Assembly: GCA_026398595.1 (NCBI GenBank)
Contig: JAPLSO010000057.1
Span: 63,585 to 100,028 of the forward strand
Length of the DNA stretch: 36,444 nucleotides
From: Spirochaetota bacterium
GTDB lineage: Bacteria > Spirochaetota > Spirochaetia > Treponematales > Rectinemataceae
Direction: 5' to 3'
In this document: positions 1 to 13,453 of the stretch, piece after piece
How the letters are laid out: each line of letters starts with the position of its first letter
Position numbering within the stretch: position 1 is the stretch's first letter
Made by a program: the position numbers and the translations under genes
The notes under the pieces: generated by a model
Seen by the model: the letters and a program-made list of their open reading frames with translations, nothing else
Database searches by the model: none
Told to the model about the DNA's origin: nothing

Positions 1-2977
<2,977 letters not shown>

Positions 2978-3058
2978 GCTACCCCCTTAGGGTTTACAGC
3001 CAAAGCGCAAGGCGCCGCGGCAAAGGAAACGAAGGACGAGCCAAGGCCCGTCCCTCCG

Positions 3059-6559
<3,501 letters not shown>

Positions 6560-6701
6560 CCCTTACCCCTCCTGATTGCGCCCTTGAAAGGCGCACGGGC
6601 CTTGTAAGCACCCGACCACGCGCCGGCCTTAAGCCGGGCACCTGCTATACGCGCCTTGAGCGCGCGCCGTTATCGATCTGCATCAACCTAACATTTGGTC
6701 A

Positions 6702-6732
6702 TCCGGAGACACTCTTTTCGAATGCCTCCGGA
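6702..6732 (-). promoter_or_regulatory. Inverted repeat in the rpoB leader
   Basis: A perfect 7-bp repeat (TCCGGAG at 6702-6708, CTCCGGA at 6726-6732) with a 17-nt loop lies directly downstream, in transcription order, of the larger rplL-rpoB stem. It could be a second leader hairpin of rpoB. Function is unknown. Confidence 0.4.
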
Positions 6733-6736
6733 AAAC

Positions 6737-6791
6737 CGTGCTTCCTTCCCCGCTGCAAACAGCCTTTCGGCCGTTCGGGGAAGGAAGCACG
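6737..6791 (-). terminator. Attenuator-like hairpin between rplL and rpoB
   Basis: A perfect 15-bp inverted repeat (arms 6737-6751 and 6777-6791, CGTGCTTCCTTCCCC and its complement) encloses a 25-nt loop. In the direction of transcription the stem is followed by GTTTTCC, a short U-run. The geometry suits a partial intrinsic terminator or an RNase III processing site. In E. coli the rplL-rpoB gap carries both an attenuator and an RNase III site, so the position is the expected one for setting L7/L12 above RNA polymerase. The role here is inferred. Confidence 0.6.
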
Positions 6792-6832
6792 TGATGGAAA
6801 AGCGGTGGACCGCCAATAGGCGGCCCGATGCC

Positions 6833-7216
6833 TTATTTGACTTCGACGGATCCGCCGGCGTCCTCAATCTGCTTCTTGAGCTTAGCGGCCTCGTCTTTGG
6901 AGATATTCTCCTTGATGGGCTTGTCGCCCGCTTCGACGAGGTCCTTGGCCTCCTTGAGGCCCAGACCGGTAATCGCGCGAACTTCCTTGATGATGGAAAT
7001 CTTCTTTTCGGCGGCGAAGCCGGCCTTGAGAACGACCGTGAACTCGGTCTTTTCCTCGACAGGGGCAGCCGCGGCGGCGGGACCGGCTGCTGCGGCTACG
7101 GGGGCCGCGGCGGTGACGCCAAACTTCTCTTCCATCGCCTTCACGAGGTCGGCGACCTCGAGGACCGTCATCGAGGCAATCGCGTCGATGACCTGCTCTT
7201 TGGTAAGCGCTGCCAT
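6833..7216 (-). CDS. rplL: 50S ribosomal protein L7/L12
   Basis: This is the 127-residue stalk protein that recruits translation factors to the ribosome. It has the standard layout. An N-terminal dimerisation helix region (residues about 1-35) is followed by an Ala/Pro-rich hinge (about residues 36-53). A C-terminal domain ends in the conserved segment [20 protein letters not shown]. The ATG at 7216 follows AAGGAGA. It lies downstream of rplJ after a 181-nt gap with two strong inverted repeats, and upstream of rpoB. L7/L12 is needed in several copies per ribosome, so the structured gaps on both sides are natural control points. Confidence 0.97.
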   Translation of the reverse strand: MAALTKEQVIDAIASMTVLEVADLVKAMEEKFGVTAAAPVAAAAGPAAAAAPVEEKTEFTVVLKAGFAAEKKISIIKEVRAITGLGLKEAKDLVEAGDKPIKENISKDEAAKLKKQIEDAGGSVEVK

Positions 7217-7322
7217 ATTATCTTCTCCTTCAAAACGCTCTACCTGCCCATACGGGCGGCTCTATCTATGACCGACAGGAACGGCAGCAATCCGAAGCCT
7301 GACGGTCGAAAAACCATTTGCA

Positions 7323-7350
7323 GCGCGACTAGAAATTCTAGCGGCGCTGG
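7323..7350 (-). promoter_or_regulatory. Imperfect inverted repeat in the rplJ-rplL gap
   Basis: The core CTAGAA-A-TTCTAG is a perfect dyad. It extends to roughly 13-bp arms with two mismatches. It is the third repeat in this gap counting from rplJ. Function is unknown. Confidence 0.35.
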
Positions 7351-7357
7351 GCACGTA

Positions 7358-7388
7358 CGCGGAATTAGCACGGAGCGCAAATTCCGCG
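7358..7388 (-). promoter_or_regulatory. Inverted repeat in the rplJ-rplL gap
   Basis: Perfect 9-bp arms (7358-7366 and 7380-7388, CGCGGAATT and its complement) are separated by 13 nt. It stands almost next to the hairpin that overlaps the rplJ stop, so the two could fold in tandem in the rplL leader. Confidence 0.45.
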
Positions 7389-7389
7389 A

Positions 7390-7421
7390 AACGAGGCTCA
7401 GGCGCTAGCCTGAGCCTCGTT
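7390..7421 (-). terminator. Perfect hairpin overlapping the rplJ stop codon
   Basis: A perfect 14-bp inverted repeat (arms 7390-7403 and 7408-7421) with loop TAGC in the transcribed sense spans the last codons and the TGA stop (7400-7398) of rplJ. It is followed by UUUCGCGG, so the U-run is very short. It may act as an attenuator, an mRNA-stabilising 3' stem or a processing site between rplJ and rplL. The repeat is seen directly and its function is inferred. Confidence 0.6.
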
Positions 7422-7955
7422 AGCCTTCTTCTCCTCGATCGCCTTCAGCGTGCGCACCAGCTTGGTGGGGATCGCGTTGATGACGTAGACGAGGTTCTGG
7501 GCCGGGCCGTTCATCGCCGACATCAGCATGGCGATGAGCTGCTTCCTGCCCGGAAGCTTGGAAAAGGCCGCGACCTGCATTGCGTTCAGGAAGCCCTTGT
7601 CCACGAGGGCTGCCTTGACCTTGAGGTTGGGGACTTCCTTGGCGAAATCGATAAGGACCTTGGCGACATCGTTGGAGTCGGCCTTGACGAAGGCCACGGC
7701 CGTGGGGCCCGCGAGCATCGGCTCGACTTCCTTGGTATAGCCAAGTTCCTCGAAGGCGATTCTGGCGAAGTTGTTCTTGACGACGTGGAGTTCGGCGCCT
7801 TTCTCGCGGAGCCGCTTGCGAAGTGTGGAGATCTGCTCGACCGTGAGGCCGCGGTATTCGGTGAAGACGAAATCGCTCGCTCCGCCGATCATCACTTTCA
7901 GCGCCTCGATGGCCTGGGCCTTGGAGGACTGTATTTTCAATGCTCTCATCGCCAT
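7398..7955 (-). CDS. rplJ: 50S ribosomal protein L10
   Basis: This is the 185-residue base of the ribosomal stalk, which anchors L7/L12 dimers through its C-terminal helix. The sequence shows the usual N-terminal rRNA-binding domain (VFTEYRGLTVEQISTLRKRL, KNNFARIAFEE). It is slightly longer than many L10 proteins and ends in a Lys/Ala-rich tail. The ATG at 7955 is placed 6 nt after AGAGG, which lies inside the end of rplA; a second ATG two codons later is less well spaced. Only 3 nt separate it from the rplA stop, so the usual L10 leader RNA cannot sit there. The stop codon is embedded in a strong hairpin. Confidence 0.96.
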   Translation of the reverse strand: MAMRALKIQSSKAQAIEALKVMIGGASDFVFTEYRGLTVEQISTLRKRLREKGAELHVVKNNFARIAFEELGYTKEVEPMLAGPTAVAFVKADSNDVAKVLIDFAKEVPNLKVKAALVDKGFLNAMQVAAFSKLPGRKQLIAMLMSAMNGPAQNLVYVINAIPTKLVRTLKAIEEKKANEAQASA

Positions 7956-7958
7956 AGC

Positions 7959-8645
7959 TTACCTCTTCTCGTTCTTGACGATTGCTACGTGTACGCTGGG
8001 CCCCATGGTGGGGGCGAGGAACACGCTCGTCACGAAGTCGCCCTTCGCGTCGGCGGGGCGCTTGCGATTGATCTCGTCGAGGAGGACGGTCAGGTTCTCG
8101 GCGATCTGTCCGGCTTCCATCGAAAGCTTTCCGATGGCCAGGTGGACGATGTTGGTCTTGTCCGATCGGAATTCGGTGCGGCCCTTGCGCAGCTCCGCGA
8201 GGGCAGCCTTTAGGTCGTTGGTGACCGTGCCGGTCTTGGGATTGGGCATGAGGCCCTTGCGTCCCAGCACCATTCCCAGCTTGCCTACGTCCTTCATCAT
8301 GTCGGGCGTGGCGACCGCGATGTCGAAGTCCAGCCAGCCACCCTTGATCTTCTCGATGAGCTCGGCATCGCCGGCGTAGGCGGCACCGAATTCCAGGGCT
8401 TCCTTGACTCGCTCAGGCTTGCAGAACACGAGGACCTTCTTCTCTTCCCTGAACTGGTTGGGCAGGACGACGGTGTCGCGGACGGACTGGCTCTTCTTGA
8501 GGTTGAGCCGGACATGGAGCTCGACGGTCTCGTCGAATTTCGCGCACTTCAGTTCTTTCACGAGGGCGCAGGCGGCTGCGGGCTCGAATTCCTGGGTGCG
8601 ATCCACCTTCTTGGCGGCTTCGAGGTATTTCTTTCCGTGGTTCAT
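7959..8645 (-). CDS. rplA: 50S ribosomal protein L1
   Basis: This is the 228-residue L1 protein of the mobile ribosomal stalk (E-site side), which in other bacteria also represses its own operon by binding the mRNA leader. It carries the conserved segment [20 protein letters not shown], then [12 protein letters not shown] and the C-terminal domain ending in [12 protein letters not shown]. Its ATG at 8645 overlaps the TGA of rplK (ATGA), so the two are translationally coupled. A GGAG motif in the end of rplK serves as ribosome binding site. Its last codons in turn carry the ribosome binding site of rplJ. Confidence 0.97.
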   Translation of the reverse strand: MNHGKKYLEAAKKVDRTQEFEPAAACALVKELKCAKFDETVELHVRLNLKKSQSVRDTVVLPNQFREEKKVLVFCKPERVKEALEFGAAYAGDAELIEKIKGGWLDFDIAVATPDMMKDVGKLGMVLGRKGLMPNPKTGTVTNDLKAALAELRKGRTEFRSDKTNIVHLAIGKLSMEAGQIAENLTVLLDEINRKRPADAKGDFVTSVFLAPTMGPSVHVAIVKNEKR

Positions 8646-9079
8646 TTCTTCAACTCCGTCTCTACGCCCATGGAACGGGCGGTGCCGGCGATGATGCGCA
8701 TGGCCGCGTCGATGTCGTTCGCGTTGAGGTCAGGCATTTTCTGCTTCGCGATCGCCTCGAGCTTGGCTAGAGGGATCTTGGCCACTTTCTGGGTATGAGG
8801 GACCGGTGATCCCTTCTCAATGCCACAGGCCTTTTTGATGAGGACGCTGGCTGGAGGAGTCTTCAGGATGAACGTGAAGGACTTGTCCTGATAGACGGTG
8901 ATGATCGCCGGGATGATGAGTCCGGGCTCCATGGTCTTCGTCCGCTCGTTGAACTGCTGACAGAACATGGGCGCCGACACGCCGTGGGGACCGAGGGCCG
9001 GTCCTACGGGCGGGGCAGGTGTCGCCTTGCCTGCTGGGCACTGCAACTTGACGATTGCAGTAATTTTCTTTTTGGCCAT
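8642..9079 (-). CDS. rplK: 50S ribosomal protein L11
   Basis: This is the 145-residue L11 protein at the GTPase-associated centre, which with 23S rRNA and RelA senses stalled ribosomes in other bacteria. The family signature is clear ([35 protein letters not shown]). The start is set at the ATG of [10 protein letters not shown]. An in-frame GTG two codons upstream overlaps the AGGAGAG ribosome binding site and is unlikely to be used. The stop overlaps the rplA start by 4 nt. Upstream lies a 286-nt gap with several strong hairpins separating it from nusG. Confidence 0.96.
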   Translation of the reverse strand: MAKKKITAIVKLQCPAGKATPAPPVGPALGPHGVSAPMFCQQFNERTKTMEPGLIIPAIITVYQDKSFTFILKTPPASVLIKKACGIEKGSPVPHTQKVAKIPLAKLEAIAKQKMPDLNANDIDAAMRIIAGTARSMGVETELKK

Positions 9080-9130
9080 AGCCACTCTCCTTTCGTGGTG
9101 TACCCGGAAACCTTACGGTACCGGGGTAGC

Positions 9131-9214
9131 GTTTCGCGAATCGGGCATCGCCGTCCTCGCGCGATTGGTTTCAGCCAATCGCGACGCGAACGGAACGAGT
9201 TCCGTTCGCGAAAC
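9131..9214 (-). promoter_or_regulatory. Structured rplK leader with competing inverted repeats
   Basis: Two perfect hairpins sit side by side. One is at 9160-9183 (9-bp arms, loop CTGAAA in the transcribed sense). The other is at 9185-9210 (arms of up to 12 bp with almost no loop, realistically 10-11 bp). The outer segments 9131-9140 and 9205-9214 are also perfectly complementary over 10 nt and would compete with the second hairpin. Mutually exclusive folds are typical of leader-type regulation, and L1 is the classic repressor of the L11-L1 unit. I could not match a known L1 site. Confidence 0.5.
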
Positions 9215-9231
9215 TCCCATCTTGCGGAGTT
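9212..9231 (-). promoter_or_regulatory. Short inverted repeat in the nusG-rplK gap
   Basis: Perfect 6-bp arms (AACTCC and GGAGTT) with an 8-nt loop lie next to the larger leader structures. It is one of five repeats in this gap and is weak on its own. Confidence 0.3.
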
Positions 9232-9260
9232 AACACCCCTTATCTGAGAAGCCTAACGTC

Positions 9261-9280
9261 GAAAATTCCCGTGAATTTTC
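9261..9280 (-). promoter_or_regulatory. Perfect 8-bp hairpin in the nusG-rplK gap
   Basis: The repeat GAAAATTC and its complement is separated by 4 nt (loop ACGG in the transcribed sense). The AT-rich stem stands out in this GC-rich region. It may be a processing or pausing site. Confidence 0.4.
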
Positions 9281-9339
9281 TCCGTTCTGCCGCTTTCAAA
9301 AGAACTTCCGCGGGCTCGGTTCGCCCACTTTACCGAAGA

Positions 9340-9355
9340 CGCCTTAATAAAGGCG
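9340..9355 (-). terminator. Short hairpin just after nusG
   Basis: The stem CGCCTT-TATT-AAGGCG lies about 10 nt after the nusG stop and is followed by UCUU. It resembles a weak intrinsic terminator. Read-through is likely because rplK follows on the same strand. Confidence 0.4.
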
Positions 9356-9365
9356 CCGTCGCAAC

Positions 9366-9923
9366 CTATACCTTCTCGACTTGGGTCATATCGACCTCGA
9401 CCGGGGTCGAGCGTCCAAATATGCCCACCATGACCTTAAGCTTGTTCTTCTCGGCATTCACGTCTTCGATGACGCCCGAGAAGGACTCGAAGGGTCCCTC
9501 GATAATCTTGACCTGCTCGCCGGGGGAATAGGTCTGCTTCATCCTCAGCTGGCGATCACCCTTGAGCTCACCCGTGCGCTGGAGAATCCGCTTCACTTCC
9601 TCATTGGGTATGGGCTGGGGTTTGTTGCTGAGGTTGGAACCCACGAAACCCGTGACGCCGGTGATCTTCCGAATGGCCGAACAGGCGGCCTTCCAGCCGT
9701 TGTCGGGCAGATCCATCTCAATAAGGATGTAACCGGGGAGGATCTTCCTCGTTACGGTTTTTTTCTTGCCGTCCTTGACGTCCGTCACTTCCTCGGTCGG
9801 AACCTTGATGTCGGTGACGATGTCCCGGGAGAGTTCCAGTGTGTCGATCATCATGCGGATAGTCTTTTCTATCTTGTTCTCATAGCCCGAGTAGACGTGA
9901 AGAATATACCAGGATTTTGCCAT
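9366..9923 (-). CDS. nusG: Transcription termination/antitermination protein NusG
   Basis: This is the 185-residue elongation factor that binds the RNA polymerase clamp and couples transcription to Rho or to the ribosome. The N-terminal NGN domain begins with KSWYILHVYSGYENKIEKTI and includes the conserved RKILPGYILIEMDL. The C-terminal KOW domain (about residues 131-176) carries PGEQVKIIEGPFESFSGVI and the family ending FGRSTPVEV. The ATG at 9923 follows an AAGGAT motif. It lies 12 nt after secE in the standard secE-nusG-rplK order and is followed by a structured gap. Confidence 0.97.
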   Translation of the reverse strand: MAKSWYILHVYSGYENKIEKTIRMMIDTLELSRDIVTDIKVPTEEVTDVKDGKKKTVTRKILPGYILIEMDLPDNGWKAACSAIRKITGVTGFVGSNLSNKPQPIPNEEVKRILQRTGELKGDRQLRMKQTYSPGEQVKIIEGPFESFSGVIEDVNAEKNKLKVMVGIFGRSTPVEVDMTQVEKV

Positions 9924-9935
9924 CCTATATCCTTC

Positions 9936-10118
9936 TCATCGAAACACGACTTCGATCCCGATAACGAGAAGGAAATCGATAAAACCCAGGAGCATGGCGA
10001 CGGCGACCGTGGATATGAGGACCACCTTGGTCGAGGATATGACGTCTTCCCTGCTGGGCCAGACGACTCTAGACAGTTCCGTATAACTATCCTTGAAGAA
10101 CTGGATGATCTTCTTCAT
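9936..10118 (-). CDS. secE: Preprotein translocase subunit SecE
   Basis: This 60-residue single-pass membrane protein is the essential small subunit that clamps SecY in the Sec translocon. The cytoplasmic amphipathic segment (FFKDSYTELSRVVWPSREDV) has the hallmark WPS/T motif. One hydrophobic membrane helix follows (VVLISTVAVAMLLGFIDFLL). The start is the ATG at 10118 (MKKIIQFF), which follows AAGGAG with 5-nt spacing. A GTG six codons upstream precedes the ribosome binding site and is rejected. The gene lies between tRNA-Trp and nusG. Confidence 0.95.
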   Translation of the reverse strand: MKKIIQFFKDSYTELSRVVWPSREDVISSTKVVLISTVAVAMLLGFIDFLLVIGIEVVFR

Positions 10119-10152
10119 GACGGCTCCTTGATGCACTCAAGCACACTGACGA

Positions 10153-10225
10153 CAGGCCAGGAAGGACTCGAACCCTCAACATCCGGTTTTGGAGACCGGC
10201 GCTCTACCATTAGAGCTACTGGCCT
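10153..10225 (-). tRNA. tRNA-Trp (anticodon CCA)
   Basis: A complete 73-nt cloverleaf reads in the minus strand. The acceptor stem is AGGCCAG/CTGGCCT, and the D arm is AGCTCTAATGGTAGAGC. The anticodon stem CCGGT/ACCGG carries loop CTCCAAA with anticodon CCA, and the T arm has loop TTCGAGT. The discriminator is G and the 3' CCA is not encoded. It lies between rpmG and secE, as in many bacteria. Confidence 0.97.
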
Positions 10226-10273
10226 ATTGTGAATCCCCACGACCCTGCAGCCGAGGGATCTCCCTATCCTCAA

Positions 10274-10301
10274 AAGGGGGCTTCCATAGGCCCGCCCCCT
10301 T
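10274..10301 (-). terminator. Hairpin overlapping the rpmG stop
   Basis: In the transcribed sense, AAGGGGGC and GCCCCCTT flank a 12-nt loop and are followed by TTG. The stem begins at the TAA stop of rpmG. It looks like a weak intrinsic terminator or a processing stem between rpmG and tRNA-Trp. Confidence 0.5.
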
Positions 10302-10473
10302 ATTTGACCTTAATTTCCTTGTGGAGGGTGTGCTTGCGGTCCCACTTGCAGTACTTCATGAGCTCGAGCTTGTCCTGCATGGTTTTGCGGTTCTTCGTCG
10401 TGGTGTAATTCCGGCGCTTGCACTCGGTGCACTGCAGGGCGATAATCTCAACCGATTGTTTCTTAGTGGCCAT
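10300..10473 (-). CDS. rpmG: 50S ribosomal protein L33
   Basis: This 57-residue ribosomal protein starts [19 protein letters not shown] and ends LHKEIKVK. It has the family pattern of a CxxC pair (C15, C18), the NYTTTKNR segment and [14 protein letters not shown]. Only one cysteine remains in the second pair, a common variant. The ATG at 10473 follows AAGGAAA with somewhat long spacing. It sits between tRNA-Thr and tRNA-Trp, the usual place for rpmG ahead of secE-nusG. Its stop codon forms the foot of a hairpin. Confidence 0.95.
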   Translation of the reverse strand: MATKKQSVEIIALQCTECKRRNYTTTKNRKTMQDKLELMKYCKWDRKHTLHKEIKVK

Positions 10474-10528
10474 TGTCTATTTCCTTTTCGCGGCGAGACT
10501 TTCAACCTACCGCGCCAGAATTCGTAAA

Positions 10529-10601
10529 AGCCCCCGAACGGAATCGAACCGTTGACCTTATCCTTACCATGGATATGCTCTGCCGTCTGAGCTACAGGGG
10601 C
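10529..10601 (-). tRNA. tRNA-Thr (anticodon GGT)
   Basis: A 73-nt cloverleaf reads in the minus strand. The acceptor stem GCCCCTG/CGGGGGC contains one T-G pair. The D arm is followed by anticodon stem TATCC/GGATA with loop ATGGTAA and anticodon GGT (Thr ACC/ACT). The T loop is TTCGATT. The 3' CCA is not encoded. It is the first gene after the promoter of the ribosomal/RNA polymerase unit. Confidence 0.96.
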
Positions 10602-10620
10602 GCGGACATAGAGCAGGGGG

Positions 10621-10649
10621 AATTTATCACTTGACGGCGATGATGTCAA
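10621..10649 (-). promoter_or_regulatory. Sigma70-type promoter of the tRNA-Thr/rpmG/secE/nusG unit
   Basis: A perfect -35 TTGACA (10649-10644) is followed by a 17-nt spacer and -10 TAAATT (10626-10621), preceded by an extended TGA. The predicted start is near 10614, about 13 nt before tRNA-Thr. A C-rich discriminator (CCCCCTG) follows the -10, a feature of promoters under stringent control. A 6-bp dyad (CTTGAC/GTCAAG, 10630-10650) overlaps the -35 and spacer and could be an operator. The -35 also overlaps the stop codon of the upstream gene. Confidence 0.75.
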
Positions 10650-13360
10650 GAGCGCGAAGGCCGGAGACGGCGGGCGGCTTCCCCGTCCAGCCAGTCCTGG
10701 ATCTCGGGCAGGGTGTCGGCGACGAGGTCGACCAGATCCACGGCGATTTCCTGTTCATAGTACAAGAGGATATGCCGCGCCAGATCCGCGCCGAGACCTT
10801 CGGCCCCTAAAGTCGATCGCAGTTCATCGAGGGATCGGGGAGGCAGGGCACCTTCCTCCCCGGGTTTGAACATGCGTTTTCTGTCCGGATCGAAGATGAC
10901 GGAGAGGGAAGTCCGCGTACGCGGCTCCTCGCGGAAAAGGTATAGTAGGTCGAGGATCGACGTGTATTGGGCCTCGCCCTTCTCCTCGATTACCTTTGGC
11001 ACGATTTCCTCGAGGTTTCGGTGTCTTAGGCGCAGGACCTTGACGTATTTGCCGCTCCCCTCGATGAAGCCGGCGACGAAGTCAGACCAGATCTTAGTCT
11101 GCACGATGCTCGGTATTCCCATGAGGTTGCCCAAGGGCGCAAAGACCGTGGCGAATGGCCAGGCGATGATGCTCCGGAATAAGTTAGCCTTCACTACCTG
11201 CTTATCGAAGCCCCGAAGGGTGTTGTGAGTCGCCAGGTAAAGTCCGTTAGCCAGGGAGATGAAGAAGAACTTCACGAGGTTGAAAAGGATTCCGTCGTGG
11301 ACCCAGGGCCAGAGGATATCGAAGTTGGTCTTGATGAAACCCATGATCGGTACCGAGAAGCCCGTCCAGAAGAGGGACTGGGCGACATTGTCGAAGTTGA
11401 TGCTCCGCAGCTTCCACTGGTTCAGGCGGGCGCCCCGGCTGGAGATGAGGTCGGCGATGCTGTTCCTGAAGCCTGTGATGCCCAGCCAGAGGATGGCGTA
11501 GAAGGGGCCGACGAAGTGGTTCGCAACCACGAAGCCTACAACGGCATAGAAGACGTTCTTGACCCAGGGGTTAAGGTAGCGCAGGGCTTTCGAGAAAGGT
11601 ACGATAGCCGAATCGCTCGAGACGTCCTCGCCCAGGCCAAAACCCGAGCCGCCGGAGATCTTTCCCAGGCAGATGATGGGCGGGCAGGAGTCCACCTCGG
11701 CCCGGCCGACCGCTTCTCCCCCGGCTTTCACCATCGCGGAGACGAGGCCGGGCAAGGCCAGATGGCGTTCCAAATAGGCAGATTTCTTCTTTCCCCATAT
11801 CTTGTCGGCAAAGATGAATCCCATACCGGGAATCTTGGGATTCCTGCCCGTGGAGTCGCTGCCGCAGACGGGGACGAGGGGAGGAAGACCCTGTACCTTC
11901 TGCTCCCTATTGATGTCGTTCACGAGAGCGGCAAGCTTCAGGACCTCTTTCGGGTCGCGTCCGATGCAGTCCTGCGTGTTGTAGATCTCTACGAAATCCA
12001 GGTCAGCTCTATGAACCGCGAGAAGGCGTCTGGCCCGCTCGAAGCCGTATTCGAGGGGGTGGAGGATCTTGAGCTTGCATCCCGCGGATCGAAGCACCCC
12101 GCTCGCCTCCCTGATATCCTCGAAAGCCGACTGGTAGTTGACGATGCGCGCGCCAGCGAAATGACGCTCGAGGAGGACCTCGGGCGTCAGGCTCCTGAAT
12201 TCGGCCTTGAGACGCCCATATGCCTCATCGATCGCCAAGTATTCGGTCTTCGAGAGGCGTCCCGCCCGCTGACCGCGTTTTGCCAAGCCTTTCTTGACCT
12301 TGAGAATCTGCAGCCTGTTGAGCAGTACCGGCATGTACAGGGTGTAAAGGAATTCGGCCAAATGGAGCCTGTTGATACTTGCCGTCGGAATAAAGGCGTA
12401 GAGGCTCTGCATCGTAAGCTCGGGAACCCTGTAGAGCGTGTCCTCGGGCCAGCCTTCGTTGAGGGCTCTGAGGGTGGTGGCGTTGAATTCGTCCAGGATG
12501 CGGCCGACGGCATTCAGCCTGTTCAACTGGTTCTTCTCGAGCCCTGTGAGGAATTCCCTGAACTCGGGGGATTTTCGGAGAAAGAACCCCGCGATCTCCT
12601 CCCTTTTCCTGAAGCGCGGCAAAAGGGCCATGAAGTGGAATCGCTCCCCTCCGTCCGTCATCGAGAACTCGAGGGCTATGTCCACGCCGATGCCGATGAT
12701 TCTGCCCGCCTCGAAAACCTCCTCCATCGCCTCCAGGTCGGTAGCGGAGCCGTAGGCTACGGTCAACCGGGAAATCCCTTTTATGAAAGCGTCTATGATG
12801 AGCTGGGTGGGGTTCTTTCTCCCCGAAGTTGCGGTGTCATGGACGTGCTCATCCCATCCAAAGCCGAAGTCGGAGAGCCGCGTGCCATTCTCGGGCAGTT
12901 CCACGATGTTGAGTTCTTCGCAGAGCTTGCGGATGACCTGATGCTGGCCTGAGCTCGATACCGAGAAATCGTAGAGGAGTTCCAGCTGCCGGCGCTTGTC
13001 GTGCCGGTGCTTGACCACCTCCTTGACCAAGGCAGCCTGAACCCGGGCCGTATTGAGGGGCAAATCGAGACTCTTGGAATGGAAAGAAGCGTCGGCCAGG
13101 ATCTTCAAGGCCTCAAGCCTTGCCCCCGCGCTCCTCGAATCCAAGTCCCCTACCACCGTCAGGTAGGACTCGGCTATAGAGATCCTCCGCCGCTTGAACC
13201 AGCGGTTCACGCCCGAGGGATGGGAAGGCAGAAGGGTATTGATCGTAGTGGGCGCGTCGATCCGGGCATTCACCTCCCTCCGCATCTTCCGCAGCTCGGC
13301 CGAGAAGCTGAGGGAACTTACGAGTTTCTTGTATATCTGCAGCAACCTGGATTTCGCCAT
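10646..13360 (-). CDS. Large uncharacterised protein with PHP-like segment and C-terminal membrane region
   Basis: This 904-residue protein has no function I can name. A helical N-terminus is followed by a segment resembling a PHP phosphoesterase core. It shows WDEHVHDTATSG at residues 170-180 (H172, H174), GIGVDIALEFS near 223-233 and VCGSDSTGRNP near 498-508, as in the H.H and G(S/C)D(S/A)H motifs. Several expected PHP histidines are not obvious, so catalysis is uncertain. Three or more hydrophobic stretches lie between about residues 598 and 770, which suggests a membrane-anchored C-terminal half. Codon use looks like that of its neighbours. The ATG at 13360 has no strong ribosome binding site. 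The gene ends inside the tRNA-Thr promoter. Confidence 0.8.
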   Translation of the reverse strand: MAKSRLLQIYKKLVSSLSFSAELRKMRREVNARIDAPTTINTLLPSHPSGVNRWFKRRRISIAESYLTVVGDLDSRSAGARLEALKILADASFHSKSLDLPLNTARVQAALVKEVVKHRHDKRRQLELLYDFSVSSSGQHQVIRKLCEELNIVELPENGTRLSDFGFGWDEHVHDTATSGRKNPTQLIIDAFIKGISRLTVAYGSATDLEAMEEVFEAGRIIGIGVDIALEFSMTDGGERFHFMALLPRFRKREEIAGFFLRKSPEFREFLTGLEKNQLNRLNAVGRILDEFNATTLRALNEGWPEDTLYRVPELTMQSLYAFIPTASINRLHLAEFLYTLYMPVLLNRLQILKVKKGLAKRGQRAGRLSKTEYLAIDEAYGRLKAEFRSLTPEVLLERHFAGARIVNYQSAFEDIREASGVLRSAGCKLKILHPLEYGFERARRLLAVHRADLDFVEIYNTQDCIGRDPKEVLKLAALVNDINREQKVQGLPPLVPVCGSDSTGRNPKIPGMGFIFADKIWGKKKSAYLERHLALPGLVSAMVKAGGEAVGRAEVDSCPPIICLGKISGGSGFGLGEDVSSDSAIVPFSKALRYLNPWVKNVFYAVVGFVVANHFVGPFYAILWLGITGFRNSIADLISSRGARLNQWKLRSINFDNVAQSLFWTGFSVPIMGFIKTNFDILWPWVHDGILFNLVKFFFISLANGLYLATHNTLRGFDKQVVKANLFRSIIAWPFATVFAPLGNLMGIPSIVQTKIWSDFVAGFIEGSGKYVKVLRLRHRNLEEIVPKVIEEKGEAQYTSILDLLYLFREEPRTRTSLSVIFDPDRKRMFKPGEEGALPPRSLDELRSTLGAEGLGADLARHILLYYEQEIAVDLVDLVADTLPEIQDWLDGEAARRLRPSRS

Positions 13361-13407
13361 GATACGGGTTGAAAACCGCCTTTCGTCTCAGAATTACCTA
13401 CGTTGTC

Positions 13408-13413
13408 AGTATA
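13408..13413 (-). promoter_or_regulatory. Possible -10 element upstream of the 904-residue gene
   Basis: TATACT (5 of 6 to consensus) lies 47 nt upstream of the ATG in the only AT-rich patch of this gap. No convincing -35 is seen at 16-18 nt spacing. Confidence 0.3.
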
Positions 13414-13453
13414 GTCGAATTAACCATGAATAAAAGCGCCTATCTCACTTCGT

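Noticed and set aside
3034-3053. GGACG/CGTCC repeat in the rpoB-rpoC gap as a terminator
   Set aside because: Only 5 bp with a mismatch and no U-run; rpoC must be transcribed through it.
11225-12952. 575-codon plus-strand open frame
   Set aside because: It is antisense to the 904-residue gene, which has hydrophobic helices and PHP-like motifs; the shadow is acidic and motif-free.
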